Made by a program: the position numbers and the translations under genes | Source: an uncultured Ruminococcus sp. | GTDB lineage: Bacteria; Bacillota; Clostridia; Oscillospirales; Ruminococcaceae | NCBI GenBank assembly: GCA_910584195.1 | Contig: CAJTYV010000011.1 | Coordinates: 29,863-93,862 of the forward strand | Direction of reading: 5' to 3' | DNA: 64,000 nucleotides | The notes under the pieces: generated by a model | Databases searched by the model: none | Seen by the model: only the letters and a program-made list of their open reading frames with translations | Told to the model about the DNA's origin: nothing | Shown here: positions 26,086-34,508 of the stretch, piece after piece | How positions within the stretch are numbered: the stretch's first letter is position 1 | Layout: every line of letters starts with the position of its first letter

Positions 26086-27391
26086 AGTTATTTGAAGCGT
26101 TCATTTCGTCTAAGGTGACAGTTGCTGTCATTTCCTCTCCGTTTCTTATAAATGTCAGCTCTATTTCATCGCCTGCGGAGTGAAGATTTTTCTGGGCGGT
26201 AAGTTCTTCGGAGGTTGTAACCTCAGTGCCGTCAACAGCCGTAATGATGTCGCCTTTTTTCAGACCTGCCTTTGCAGCGGCGCTGTTCTCGGTAACGTCT
26301 ACTACATACACTCCCATGGGCATATTGTACATCTGAGAAATGGTTTCCGTCACAGCCTGACAGCTTATGCCAAGCTGAGGTTTTCCAGTAACATAGCCGA
26401 AGTTCATAATGTCGTCCACGATCTTTGAAACCTCGTCAGAGGGGATAGCAAAGCCTATGCCCTCAATTGACGCTTCTCCATAGTAGGAACTTGACATTTT
26501 TGACGAGTTGATTCCTATTACCTGACCATATTTATTTATAAGAGGACCTCCTGAGTTGCCTGAGTTAATTGCGGCGTCTGTCTGAATAAGATTCATAGAC
26601 TTGTCGTTGATCGTTATGTTTCTGTTAAGTCCGGACACACAGCCCCTTGTAACTGTATTCATAAGGTCGAAACCGAGAGGATTTCCGATTGCGATCACGG
26701 TTTCTCCAAGCTTCAGATCATCGCTGCTGCCGAATTCCGCTGCTGTAAGATTTTTTTCGTCAACCTTAAGAACCGCAAGATCGCAGTCTGTATCATAGCC
26801 GATAACCTCTGCTTCGTAGGTATCTTCTCCGAGAAGAACTTTTATAGCGGATGCAAGTCCGTATCCGTTTTGACTGTCGTATATAACGTGAGCGTTTGTG
26901 ACTATGTAGCCGTCCTCTGTAATTATAACGCCTGTGCCTGTTCCGACAGGCTCCTGCTGAACTTGTTCGTTTCCGAAGTCAAATCCAAAGCCAAAAAATC
27001 CGTTTCTTCCGTTTTTTTGCTGTTCGGGCATTGAGAAGGTGGATTCTATACCAACAACAGACGGCATGACTTTTTCAACTATTTCTTCGCCTGACAGGAC
27101 GTCTCCGTCAGATTGAGCAGTTTTAAGCATGCTGACCGTTTCGGCAGAGATATTATTTTCAGAATTAAAATTGTTTTCGGAAGTTACTGAATTTTTCGGC
27201 GTTTCCGCAAACTGACGATAAACGCCGATAGAACCGGCTGAAACAATGGTCATAGCCATAAGAGATGCGGCGATTTTCAGTGCGATGCGCTTTTTCGGCT
27301 TTTTTGGGGAGGAAGTATTTGCTCCGTTGGCTTCTTCGATTTCTTCAATATTAAAATTATATTCATTCATTATAATCACGTTCCTTTTCAT
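26084..27391 (-). CDS. htrA: HtrA/DegP-like serine protease
   Basis: A 435-residue membrane-anchored quality-control protease. The N-terminus is cytoplasmic (about 45 residues), one membrane segment follows (about 47-68), then a trypsin-like domain with His in VTNAHVIYD, Asp in DCDLAVLKV and Ser in AINSGNSGGPLIN, and one PDZ domain (about 335-425: ENSAAAKAGLKKGDIITAVDG). The triad is complete. ATG at 27391 is used; an in-frame ATG eight codons later is equally possible. No CssR-type site was recognised upstream. Confidence 0.94.
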   Translation of the reverse strand: MKRNVIIMNEYNFNIEEIEEANGANTSSPKKPKKRIALKIAASLMAMTIVSAGSIGVYRQFAETPKNSVTSENNFNSENNISAETVSMLKTAQSDGDVLSGEEIVEKVMPSVVGIESTFSMPEQQKNGRNGFFGFGFDFGNEQVQQEPVGTGTGVIITEDGYIVTNAHVIYDSQNGYGLASAIKVLLGEDTYEAEVIGYDTDCDLAVLKVDEKNLTAAEFGSSDDLKLGETVIAIGNPLGFDLMNTVTRGCVSGLNRNITINDKSMNLIQTDAAINSGNSGGPLINKYGQVIGINSSKMSSSYYGEASIEGIGFAIPSDEVSKIVDDIMNFGYVTGKPQLGISCQAVTETISQMYNMPMGVYVVDVTENSAAAKAGLKKGDIITAVDGTEVTTSEELTAQKNLHSAGDEIELTFIRNGEEMTATVTLDEMNASNN

Positions 27392-27768
27392 TTTTCGGAA
27401 GAACCTTTGTTCTTCTGTTGTGATTATATTATAGTTTCGTAATGTGAAATTAAATTGCTCTGTTTGTAAAAGTATATAAAATAATTTGTGACGCTTTTTT
27501 CACCTGAATGTCTGAATTGTGAAAAAATGTGATAATCTGTTGGGAATAAAAAGCAGCCAAGCTTTTAGCCGACTGTTTGCTGCCTAAAATAAACAGCGGA
27601 TAATATTCTTTTTTATTTTTTCAGTCAATTTTATGTGCTGAATCGCCCCGAAAAATTTATTTGAAAATTTTTTCGACAAATATGTGACACTTTGCATAGG
27701 TGACTTGAATGTTGTTTATGAAAGCAAAAATTCCATGGAATACTTTCGATTATTTAAGGAGGACAGCT
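27392..27768. other. Divergent spacer between htrA and the sigma-factor gene
   Basis: About 375 AT-rich bases. On the minus strand ACTATAATATAATC near 27425 is a probable -10 for htrA without a good -35 box. Near 27555-27595 an imperfect inverted repeat (GCAGCCAAGC with a partial inverse, GCTGCC) is present. Upstream of the sigma gene GTGACACTTTGCATAGGTGAC holds two GTGAC copies 14 bases apart that might be a recognition site for the alternative sigma factor itself; this is a guess. Confidence 0.35.
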
Positions 27769-28335
27769 ATGACCGGAAATGAGTACTGTGCATTACACAG
27801 GAGAGCGCCTGATGAAGCGTATGACGCGCTCTTTGAATGCTACTGCGACTACGTTCACGCTATAGTTTACAATAAACTCAGGAGCGTTGCTTCACGTGAG
27901 GATATAGAGGAGTGTGTGTGCGATATATTCGCCGATATTTTCTTCAAATACGATGTGAACGGTGGGTTTGACGGCGATATGAAGGGCTACATCGGGACTG
28001 TCGCAAAGCGGAGGGCTATCAACGCCTATCGCAGCCTTACTGCGAGAGCAGGACATTTTTCCGGGGAAACGGACGACTACCTTGAAAGTGTCAGCTCCGG
28101 ATTGGATATTGAAGCCGACCATGATAAAGAAGAGACAAGGACTGTTCTGATAAGCAAGATAAATGAGCTTGGCGAGCCTGATTCCACTATTATCCTTCAA
28201 AAATACTACTACGACCGTTCTTCAAATGAGATTGCGAAGCTGCTGTCAATGAAAGCTTCGGCAGTGCGTATGCGTGCGTCAAGAGCGCTCGAAAAGCTAA
28301 AAAAATCACTGGCTGCTGCCGGTATCACATTATAA
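27769..28335 (+). CDS. ECF-type RNA polymerase sigma factor
   Basis: A 188-residue sigma-70-family protein with region 2 (DALFECYCDYVHAIVYNKL then DIEECVCDIFADIFFKY, about 20-75) and region 4 HTH (LGEPDSTIILQKYYY then SSNEIAKLLSMKASAVRMRA, about 135-175); regions 1 and 3 are missing, as in ECF sigma factors. AAGGAGG lies seven bases before the ATG at 27769. The next gene starts 12 bases after the stop and encodes a one-pass membrane protein, the expected anti-sigma position. Confidence 0.92.
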   Translation: MTGNEYCALHRRAPDEAYDALFECYCDYVHAIVYNKLRSVASREDIEECVCDIFADIFFKYDVNGGFDGDMKGYIGTVAKRRAINAYRSLTARAGHFSGETDDYLESVSSGLDIEADHDKEETRTVLISKINELGEPDSTIILQKYYYDRSSNEIAKLLSMKASAVRMRASRALEKLKKSLAAAGITL

Positions 28336-28347
28336 GGAGTGGTTACT

Positions 28348-29733
28348 ATGAAAGAGAATCGTGAATTTGATATGCTTGAAAATGCGAACGATAACGAAGT
28401 AGAATTCCTTGCAAAGATCCCGGTGCTGACAAAGAAAGAAAAAGAGAGAATGTTGAAAATGAGTAAAAACAAGCTGAATAAAATGAACAGAGAAAGTAAT
28501 ATAGAAAAACAGGTAAGCGGCGTTGAGCAGTACAAACGTCCGAGGTGGTACACATTTGCTTCTGCTGCAGCCAGTGTAGTTCTCGTTGCAGGTATTGCCG
28601 GTACAGCGATATTCTTGCACAGAAGCGATCTGACACCTGAAGTGACGGATAATGCGCCGGACTCAGCCGTTGTGGAGGAACTGTTCGATAAGATCAACGA
28701 ACTCAATCTTATCTGTTCCGGAGGCGGTGTAGAAGTTGACGAGAGCACACCTGGGAATTATGAAGTTTTGTATGATGAAACCAGAAATGCCGTATATTAT
28801 CCCGTCACTGACGCACGCTTCAAAACAGTTGAAGATGTTCAGGACTACTTTAAGCAGTATGTTGCTGATCCGCTCGAAACTTCCAAGTATCATTCGTACT
28901 TCGTTGATGTTTTTTCTTCGCCGCTGTTTAAAACTGATGAGAATACCGATTCGTTCTATTTCAAGAAAAATGATGATGCTGAGATGATAGCGGTCAATAT
29001 CGAACTTGAAAAAAACGATGACGGCGTTGTCCCGGTCGATATAAAGCTCGCAGATGAGGCTGAGATAAAGGACATTTATGAAAAAGGATACGATTTTTCC
29101 GTTCCTGCAACGGTAGGCGATACTTCCGGCACGATTCACGGCAGGATAGTTCTCGAAGGCGGAAAGTGGAAAATGAGCGAGTATACTGTAGATTTTCTGT
29201 CGGACGAGGAGAATAAAGAGAGCGGTACAGATAATTTGGCTGCGTATTCCGCTCTGTCAAATCTCGTGGAATTTGATAAAATAATCAACGCCGGAAAAGT
29301 ATCGGTAGACGAGGACGACGTTAAGGAAGTCTCCATTGGAGACGGGTATCGCTCATATTATCGTGTAACTGACGAGCGATTCAAGAAAATAAACGATGTA
29401 AAGGAATATTTATCCGATTCGTTTACTAAATCGTTCTTAAACGAAAACAGCTATTACATTTGGGATGGTAATTCCTCTGTTTTCAAGGAGATAGACGGTA
29501 AGCTCTATTATACTTTAGCAGGAAAAGTAGAATGGTTATACTTTTTTGGCAGTCCGAGCATAGAGAACGAGACTGATGACAGCTTCCAAATATCTGCCGA
29601 CAGCCACGGTTTTTATACCGTGTATATTGATAAGGTCAAGATATCCTGCGTAAAGGAGGACGGCAAGTGGAAGATCGACAAGTATGAAGTTACTGAGCTT
29701 TCCGAAGAACTCGATGATAGAAGCGAGTTTTAA
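28348..29733 (+). CDS. Probable membrane anti-sigma factor with two repeated extracellular domains
   Basis: 461 residues: a charged cytoplasmic part of about 70 residues that includes KIPVLTKKEKERMLKMSK, one membrane segment (about 77-97), then a large external part. That part has two related domains, each with Y-Y-x-V-T-D-x-R-F-K (VTDARFKTVEDV near 150 and VTDERFKKINDV near 345) and a closing G-K-W-K-x-x/D segment. The pattern resembles IseA/DL-endopeptidase-inhibitor-type domains, but I hold that weakly. By position and topology it is the partner of the sigma factor. ATG at 28348 follows AAGGAGTGG. Confidence 0.72.
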   Translation: MKENREFDMLENANDNEVEFLAKIPVLTKKEKERMLKMSKNKLNKMNRESNIEKQVSGVEQYKRPRWYTFASAAASVVLVAGIAGTAIFLHRSDLTPEVTDNAPDSAVVEELFDKINELNLICSGGGVEVDESTPGNYEVLYDETRNAVYYPVTDARFKTVEDVQDYFKQYVADPLETSKYHSYFVDVFSSPLFKTDENTDSFYFKKNDDAEMIAVNIELEKNDDGVVPVDIKLADEAEIKDIYEKGYDFSVPATVGDTSGTIHGRIVLEGGKWKMSEYTVDFLSDEENKESGTDNLAAYSALSNLVEFDKIINAGKVSVDEDDVKEVSIGDGYRSYYRVTDERFKKINDVKEYLSDSFTKSFLNENSYYIWDGNSSVFKEIDGKLYYTLAGKVEWLYFFGSPSIENETDDSFQISADSHGFYTVYIDKVKISCVKEDGKWKIDKYEVTELSEELDDRSEF

Positions 29734-29807
29734 AATTTACAGCTCCGGCATAATCACAATTGATATGAAGCTTCGGCAATGCTAAGATCGTATAAAGCAG
29801 AGCTTTG

Positions 29808-29846
29808 AAAAACCCCGATTTTACTGATGAGATCGGGGTTTTAAAC
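29808..29846 (+). terminator. Terminator of the sigma/anti-sigma operon
   Basis: AAAACCCCGAT pairs with ATCGGGGTTTT around a loop of about 12 bases. Confidence 0.8.
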
Positions 29847-29852
29847 AAACTG

Positions 29853-29886
29853 AACGGCAGAGGTCATATTAAACTCTGCCGTTTTT
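29853..29886 (-). terminator. Terminator of the AI-2E-family transporter gene
   Basis: AACGGCAGAG and CTCTGCCGTT form a 10-bp stem between the two convergent genes. A T run (TTTTTGTTG) follows it on the plus strand, so it may terminate both directions. Confidence 0.7.
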
Positions 29887-29906
29887 GTTGTATTATCATT
29901 ATGTTG

Positions 29907-31091
29907 TTATGAGCCGGGAAAATAGTCGTTCGTATCGGAGGACATATTTTTTCCCTCAAGCCGATAAGCAATAAATTCCTGGAGAAGAGAGTAGAGAACT
30001 GCAAATACGGGTACTCCCAATATCATGCCTGCAAAGCCGAAAAGTCCGCCGCCGACAAGTATGGAGAAAAGCACCCAAAACGCTGAAATTCCGGTAGATT
30101 GTCCGAGAATTTTAGGACCTATGACATTTCCGTCAAGCTGTTGTATAACGAGTATCAGAATAAGAAACGGTATTACCTGTTTTGGCGAAGCCACTAAAAG
30201 AAGAAATGCGCTTGGTATTGCACCGATAAACGGACCGAAAAACGGAATAACATTTGTAACTCCGACAATAACAGAGATGAGAACGACAAAATCAAGCTTC
30301 ATAACCGTCATGCTGATGAAGCAAAGACATCCGATTATAATGGAGTCAATTATTTTTCCCGAAATAAAGCCGCTTATCGAAGTATTTGTCTGCGCGCATA
30401 TTCTGAAAAAGGTTTTTGATGCTCTTGAAGGCAGAATAGCGCATGAGAATTTTTTCATCTGAGCCTGAAAGTGTTCCTTGCCGTAAAGAAAATAAACCGC
30501 TACAATAATTCCTATCAAAAAATCCTTGATAGCCACAATAAAGCTGAGTGTGCTGTCGGTTATTTTGACCATAATATCGCCGATTTTAGGAACAATATTA
30601 TTAATGAACTCCATTATGGTTTTTTCGATGTTGTTTATTTGTTTGTTGACTTCGGTGAGAAGCTCAGGATATTTAACAAGAATTGAATCGATCCATTTTT
30701 TGAAGTTGCTTAAATAAGTGCCGATATTGTCAATAATGCTTGTAATACTTTCGAAAACCTGCGGCAGAATAATTGACGCTAAAGCCGCAATAGCAGCAAG
30801 AAACAACAGCATAGCAAGGCTGAGCGATATTATACGATTCAGTTTGAAATGCGGCTTGTTTTTTTCAGTCAGTTTTTTCAGCCTTTTTTCAAACCATTTC
30901 ATAATAGGATTAACGAGATACGCAATGACCAGTCCCCAAGTTATCGGAGCTATAATGGAAAGGAACTTTTTTACAAAGTCACCCAGTCCCGTAAAATTGA
31001 ACAGGAGCGCGTATATTACAAGGCATGCCGCAAAGGTCAGCACAGTATATACAGAAATAGTGGTGTATTTGGTATTCCAGTTTATTTTCAT
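29907..31091 (-). CDS. AI-2E family (PerM/YdbI-like) transporter
   Basis: A 394-residue polytopic membrane protein with the family layout: hydrophobic pairs at the N-terminus, a long soluble helical segment (about 105-180) and the C-terminal cluster with GVTNVIPFFGPFIGAIPSAF and VIGPKILGQSTGI. Members have been linked to autoinducer-2 export or sodium/proton exchange; which applies here cannot be read. AAGGAGTG precedes the ATG. Its promoter (31141-31169) is divergent from that of the queuosine operon. Confidence 0.9.
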   Translation of the reverse strand: MKINWNTKYTTISVYTVLTFAACLVIYALLFNFTGLGDFVKKFLSIIAPITWGLVIAYLVNPIMKWFEKRLKKLTEKNKPHFKLNRIISLSLAMLLFLAAIAALASIILPQVFESITSIIDNIGTYLSNFKKWIDSILVKYPELLTEVNKQINNIEKTIMEFINNIVPKIGDIMVKITDSTLSFIVAIKDFLIGIIVAVYFLYGKEHFQAQMKKFSCAILPSRASKTFFRICAQTNTSISGFISGKIIDSIIIGCLCFISMTVMKLDFVVLISVIVGVTNVIPFFGPFIGAIPSAFLLLVASPKQVIPFLILILVIQQLDGNVIGPKILGQSTGISAFWVLFSILVGGGLFGFAGMILGVPVFAVLYSLLQEFIAYRLEGKNMSSDTNDYFPGS

Positions 31092-31140
31092 TTGTTCACT
31101 CCTTGGCTTCTGTCTTGCAGACCAAAATTAATATACAAAT

Positions 31141-31169
31141 ATTATATCATTTTTCCAAAGCGAATGCAA
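31141..31169 (-). promoter_or_regulatory. Promoter of the AI-2E-family gene
   Basis: On the minus strand TTGCAT, 17 bases, TATAAT. Confidence 0.7.
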
Positions 31170-31187
31170 GTTAATTTAAAAAATTTC

Positions 31188-31216
31188 TTGCAATTATCAC
31201 GAAGCTGTGATATAAT
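31188..31216 (+). promoter_or_regulatory. Promoter of the preQ1 operon
   Basis: TTGCAA, 17 bases, TATAAT; about 50 bases of leader before queD. I looked in the leader for a class-I or class-II preQ1 riboswitch and did not see one. Confidence 0.7.
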
Positions 31217-31271
31217 AATAACAAGATATGAGAAATAAAACGAATAAGGTCGTTTGTCAGGGAGATAGAAT

Positions 31272-31691
31272 ATGTATTATCTGAAAACATCAGCCGCTTT
31301 TGATTCGGCGCATTTTCTTAAAGGATACGAGGGCAAATGCGCCAATATCCACGGTCATCGCTGGACGATCGAGGTCAGTATAAAAGGCGGAGATCTTCAA
31401 GATGACGGTACGAAGCGCGGTATGCTTATTGATTTCGGCGATTTAAAGAAAAAAGTCCGCTGTCTTGCAGACAGCTTCGACCATGCCCTTATTTACGAAA
31501 AGGACAGCCTGAAGACTGCAACCGCCGAGGCTCTTAGCAGCGAGGGGTTCACTTTAATAGAAGTACCGTTCAGACCTACTGCAGAGAATTTTGCCCGTCA
31601 CTTTTATGAAATGCTGTCCCTTGACGGATTGCCGGCATGTTCGGTGACCGTTTACGAAACTCCCGATAACTGCGCGGTTTACGAGGCGTAA
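31272..31691 (+). CDS. queD: 6-carboxy-5,6,7,8-tetrahydropterin synthase QueD
   Basis: A 139-residue enzyme of the PTPS family that turns dihydroneopterin triphosphate into 6-carboxytetrahydropterin. The zinc histidines lie in FDSAHFL and NIHGHRW; the catalytic Cys is in KCANIHG just before them, and RPTAENFARH supplies the usual Glu motif. First gene of a preQ1 run with queE, folE, queC and queF. Confidence 0.95.
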   Translation: MYYLKTSAAFDSAHFLKGYEGKCANIHGHRWTIEVSIKGGDLQDDGTKRGMLIDFGDLKKKVRCLADSFDHALIYEKDSLKTATAEALSSEGFTLIEVPFRPTAENFARHFYEMLSLDGLPACSVTVYETPDNCAVYEA

Positions 31692-31793
31692 AAAATGCGG
31701 AAAACAGGAATTTTAGAGTGCGTTTTACAATTCGGCGGATATTTGGAGTATCTCCGCCTGAATTGCAGACAGTAATTATCAGAGAGGTATAAT

Positions 31794-32456
31794 ATGAAAT
31801 ATCCCATAGCGGAAAAATTTGTAAGCATAAACGGCGAGGGAACAAAGGCAGGAGAGCTTGCTGTATTTATACGCTTTAGCAAATGCAATCTGAACTGCAC
31901 TTACTGCGATACGAAGTGGGCGAATGCCGATGAATGTGACGCAGAGATGCTTTCTCCGGAACAGATTGCAGGATATGTTTACGGAACAGGTATTAAAAAC
32001 GTTACGCTGACAGGCGGTGAGCCGCTTTTGCAGAAAGGACTTTATGCCATTATAGAAATGCTTGCGGAACAGGGAAACAAAGTTGAAATAGAAACTAACG
32101 GCAGTATTTCAATTGCCGAATTTTGTGGAAAAAAGCATCGTCCTTGTTTTACTCTTGATTATAAGCTGCCCGGCAGCGGCATGGAATCGGCAATGGAGCT
32201 TGGAAATTACAATTATCTGAAATCAGATGATACGGTAAAATTTGTCTCGGGAAGTCTTTCAGATCTTGAACGCGCAGTTGAAATTATTGAAAAATACGAG
32301 CTTACAAAAAAATGCAGCGTGTACATAAGTCCTGTATTCGGCAGTATAGATCCTGCCGATATTGTGGAATTCATGAAAAACAAACGTCTTAACGGTGTGA
32401 AACTGCAATTGCAGCTTCACAAATTTATTTGGGATCCCGAGGAAAGAGGCGTATAA
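31794..32456 (+). CDS. queE: 7-carboxy-7-deazaguanine synthase QueE
   Basis: A 220-residue radical-SAM enzyme that contracts the pterin ring to 7-carboxy-7-deazaguanine. The [4Fe-4S]-SAM motif is SKCNLNCTYCDTKW (C-x3-C-x2-C), preceded by INGEGTKAGE, with NVTLTGGEPLL after it. A 102-base gap after queD holds a small inverted repeat around AATTCGGCGG/CCGCCTGAATT (31728-31763). Spacing to folE is one base. Confidence 0.95.
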   Translation: MKYPIAEKFVSINGEGTKAGELAVFIRFSKCNLNCTYCDTKWANADECDAEMLSPEQIAGYVYGTGIKNVTLTGGEPLLQKGLYAIIEMLAEQGNKVEIETNGSISIAEFCGKKHRPCFTLDYKLPGSGMESAMELGNYNYLKSDDTVKFVSGSLSDLERAVEIIEKYELTKKCSVYISPVFGSIDPADIVEFMKNKRLNGVKLQLQLHKFIWDPEERGV

Positions 32457-32457
32457 T

Positions 32458-33018
32458 ATGGATAAGGAAAAAATCGAATATCACATACGGGGACTTATTG
32501 AAGCTATAGGCGAAGATCCATGCCGGGAGGGTCTTGCCGAAACTCCGAAGCGTGTGGCGTCCATGCTTGAAGAGGTTCTTGCGGGGACTGCATATTCCAA
32601 TCATGAAATTGCCGAAATGTTCGGTAAAACTTTTACATCCGAGCAGTCGGACGCAGAAGAAGCGGTCGTAATGAAAGATATAACGGTTTTTAGCTACTGC
32701 GAGCATCATCTTGCGCTTATGTACGATATGACGGTAAACGTTGCGTATATTCCGAGAGGAAGAGTTCTTGGTTTAAGCAAAATTGCAAGGATATGCGATA
32801 TGGCGGCAAAGCGGCTTCAATTGCAGGAACGTCTCGGGCGCGATATAGCGGAGATAATCTCAGAGGCAGCCGGTTCTCCTGATGTGGGAGTGAAAATACT
32901 TGGCTCTCACAGCTGTATGACGGCTCGCGGAATACGGAATGCATCTGCCCGTACAGAAACAAGAACTTATACGGGCGAGTTTAAAAATAACCGCTATCTG
33001 CAAAAATTACTCGATTGA
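32458..33018 (+). CDS. folE: GTP cyclohydrolase I
   Basis: A 186-residue type-I GTP cyclohydrolase, supplying dihydroneopterin triphosphate to QueD (and to folate). Zinc ligands are Cys and His in FSYCEHHLALMY and Cys in GSHSCMTARG; GLSKIARICDMAAKRLQ and the ending TRTYTGEF also match. Inclusion inside the queuosine run suggests it mainly serves this pathway. It is separated from queC by eight bases. Confidence 0.96.
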   Translation: MDKEKIEYHIRGLIEAIGEDPCREGLAETPKRVASMLEEVLAGTAYSNHEIAEMFGKTFTSEQSDAEEAVVMKDITVFSYCEHHLALMYDMTVNVAYIPRGRVLGLSKIARICDMAAKRLQLQERLGRDIAEIISEAAGSPDVGVKILGSHSCMTARGIRNASARTETRTYTGEFKNNRYLQKLLD

Positions 33019-33026
33019 GGTGAATT

Positions 33027-33710
33027 ATGAAAGCATTGGTTTTGTTCAGCGGAGGAGTAGACAGCGCGACCTGTCTTGGAATTGCCGTAAAGGAATACGG
33101 TGCGGAGAATGTTATAGCGCTTTCAATTTATTACGGTCAGAAGCATGATAAGGAAATACAGGCGGCGCGAAAAATTGCGGAATATTACGGCGTGACGCTG
33201 AAAACGCTTGATTTAACTCTTATTTTCAAGGATTCTGAATGCTCGCTGCTTGTCGGTTCAGGTGCGGAAATTCCGCAGGAAAGCTATGCCGAACAACTTG
33301 AAAAGACCGGCGGAAAGCCTGTTTCAACGTATGTTCCGTTCAGAAACGGATTGTTTATTTCTTCGGCGGCAAGCGTCGCTTTGTCCAATGACTGCGGAGT
33401 TATCTATTACGGAGCGCACAGCGATGATGCGGCAGGCAATGCGTATCCCGATTGTTCGGCAGCATTTAACAATGCTATGAACGATGCGGTATATATCGGC
33501 AGCGGAGAGCAGCTTAAAATAGCAGCGCCGTTCGTTGAGCTTACCAAAGCCGACATCGTGAAAATGGGACTTGAACTGGGCGTACCATATGAGCTGACAT
33601 GGAGCTGTTATGAGGGCGGAGAAAAGCCGTGCGGCGTGTGCGGAACCTGCCGAGACAGAATGGCGGCATTCGAGGCTAACGGAGTAAATGATCCATTATT
33701 AATGGGATAA
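33027..33710 (+). CDS. queC: 7-cyano-7-deazaguanine synthase QueC
   Basis: A 227-residue ATP-dependent enzyme making preQ0 from 7-carboxy-7-deazaguanine and ammonia. The P-loop-type SGGVDSAT is at residues 9-16, and the zinc-binding cysteines are SCYEGGEKPCGVCGTCRDR near 190-210. A gap of 11 bases separates it from queF. Confidence 0.97.
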   Translation: MKALVLFSGGVDSATCLGIAVKEYGAENVIALSIYYGQKHDKEIQAARKIAEYYGVTLKTLDLTLIFKDSECSLLVGSGAEIPQESYAEQLEKTGGKPVSTYVPFRNGLFISSAASVALSNDCGVIYYGAHSDDAAGNAYPDCSAAFNNAMNDAVYIGSGEQLKIAAPFVELTKADIVKMGLELGVPYELTWSCYEGGEKPCGVCGTCRDRMAAFEANGVNDPLLMG

Positions 33711-33721
33711 GGAGAATAAAA

Positions 33722-34219
33722 ATGTCAGGCATAATTGAGAATGAAAAAGGAAATCTCACGCTTTTGGGAAATAAGAATACAAAATATCGTTCCGATTACA
33801 GTCCCGAGGTACTGGAGACTTTTGACAACAAGCACCCCGACAGGGATTATTTTGTAAAGTTCAACTGTCCCGAGTTTACAAGCCTTTGTCCTATTACGGG
33901 ACAGCCGGATTTTGCGACTATCTACATATCATACGTTCCCGATATAAAAATGGTGGAGAGCAAGTCGCTTAAACTGTACCTTTTCAGTTTCAGAGATCAC
34001 GGCGATTTTCATGAGGACTGCGTAAATATCATCATGAACGACCTTATCGAATTAATGAATCCGAAATACATAGAAGTGTGGGGAAAATTCCTGCCGCGCG
34101 GAGGTATATCAATTGACCCTTACTGCAACTACGGCAGACCCGGTACGAAATGGGAGCAGGTGGCATGGGATAGATTGTCGCACCATGACTTATATCCTGA
34201 ATCTGTAAACAACAGATAA
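33722..34219 (+). CDS. queF: NADPH-dependent 7-cyano-7-deazaguanine reductase QueF
   Basis: A 165-residue single-domain (YkvM-type) QueF that reduces preQ0 to preQ1. The catalytic Cys is in FTSLCPITGQPD near residue 56, with Asp in the same motif and YVPDIKMVESKSLKLYLFS as the QueF signature; PRGGISIDPYCNYG closes it. Last gene of the queD-E-folE-C-F set. Confidence 0.97.
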   Translation: MSGIIENEKGNLTLLGNKNTKYRSDYSPEVLETFDNKHPDRDYFVKFNCPEFTSLCPITGQPDFATIYISYVPDIKMVESKSLKLYLFSFRDHGDFHEDCVNIIMNDLIELMNPKYIEVWGKFLPRGGISIDPYCNYGRPGTKWEQVAWDRLSHHDLYPESVNNR

Positions 34220-34250
34220 CGAATAAAATATGCTCCTCGGCATAAAATAA

Positions 34251-34271
34251 CTCTGTACAATTTGTACAGAG
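34251..34271. promoter_or_regulatory. 21-bp palindrome touching a ribosome site
   Basis: CTCTGTACAA, one T, TTGTACAGAG: a perfect dyad whose right end runs into the GGAGG that serves the 59-codon gene at 34281. It could be a protein-binding operator or an RNA hairpin that limits translation. Confidence 0.55.
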
Positions 34272-34280
34272 GAGGAAGTT

Positions 34281-34460
34281 ATGGATAAATTTGATATGCC
34301 TGTAGGTCTTGGAATGGCATTGGCGATGAATCCTGAAGCAATGCAAAAGTTTGCTATGCTGCCCGATGAAAAAAAGTGGCAGGTGGTAAGCGGTACTCAT
34401 GCCGTTGAATCGCGTGATGAAATGAGACAATATGTCGAAAATATTATAACCGCATACTGA
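34281..34460 (+). CDS. Small protein of 59 residues, unknown
   Basis: A short gene with a strong GGAGGAAG seven bases before the ATG and an intrinsic terminator right after it. The protein starts MDKFDMPVGLGMALAMNPEA and ends in an acidic, helical stretch (SRDEMRQYVENIITAY). The pattern of a Met/Leu-rich start followed by E-x-x-x-Q helices is typical of small clostridial proteins without known function. Possibly cotranscribed with queF. Confidence 0.7.
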   Translation: MDKFDMPVGLGMALAMNPEAMQKFAMLPDEKKWQVVSGTHAVESRDEMRQYVENIITAY

Positions 34461-34473
34461 TTCAATAAGAATA

Positions 34474-34508
34474 AAAACGTCCCCGATAAGCAGTCGGGGG
34501 CGTTTTAC
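34474..34508. terminator. Strong bidirectional terminator
   Basis: AAAACGTCCCCGA pairs with TCGGGGGCGTTTT (one G-G mismatch region) around TAAGCAG; T run on the plus strand and A run upstream. It closes the small gene and the leftward membrane protein gene. Confidence 0.82.

Noticed and set aside
31217..31271. Possible preQ1 riboswitch before queD
   Set aside because: The short leader lacks the C-rich loop and A-rich tail pairing expected for it.
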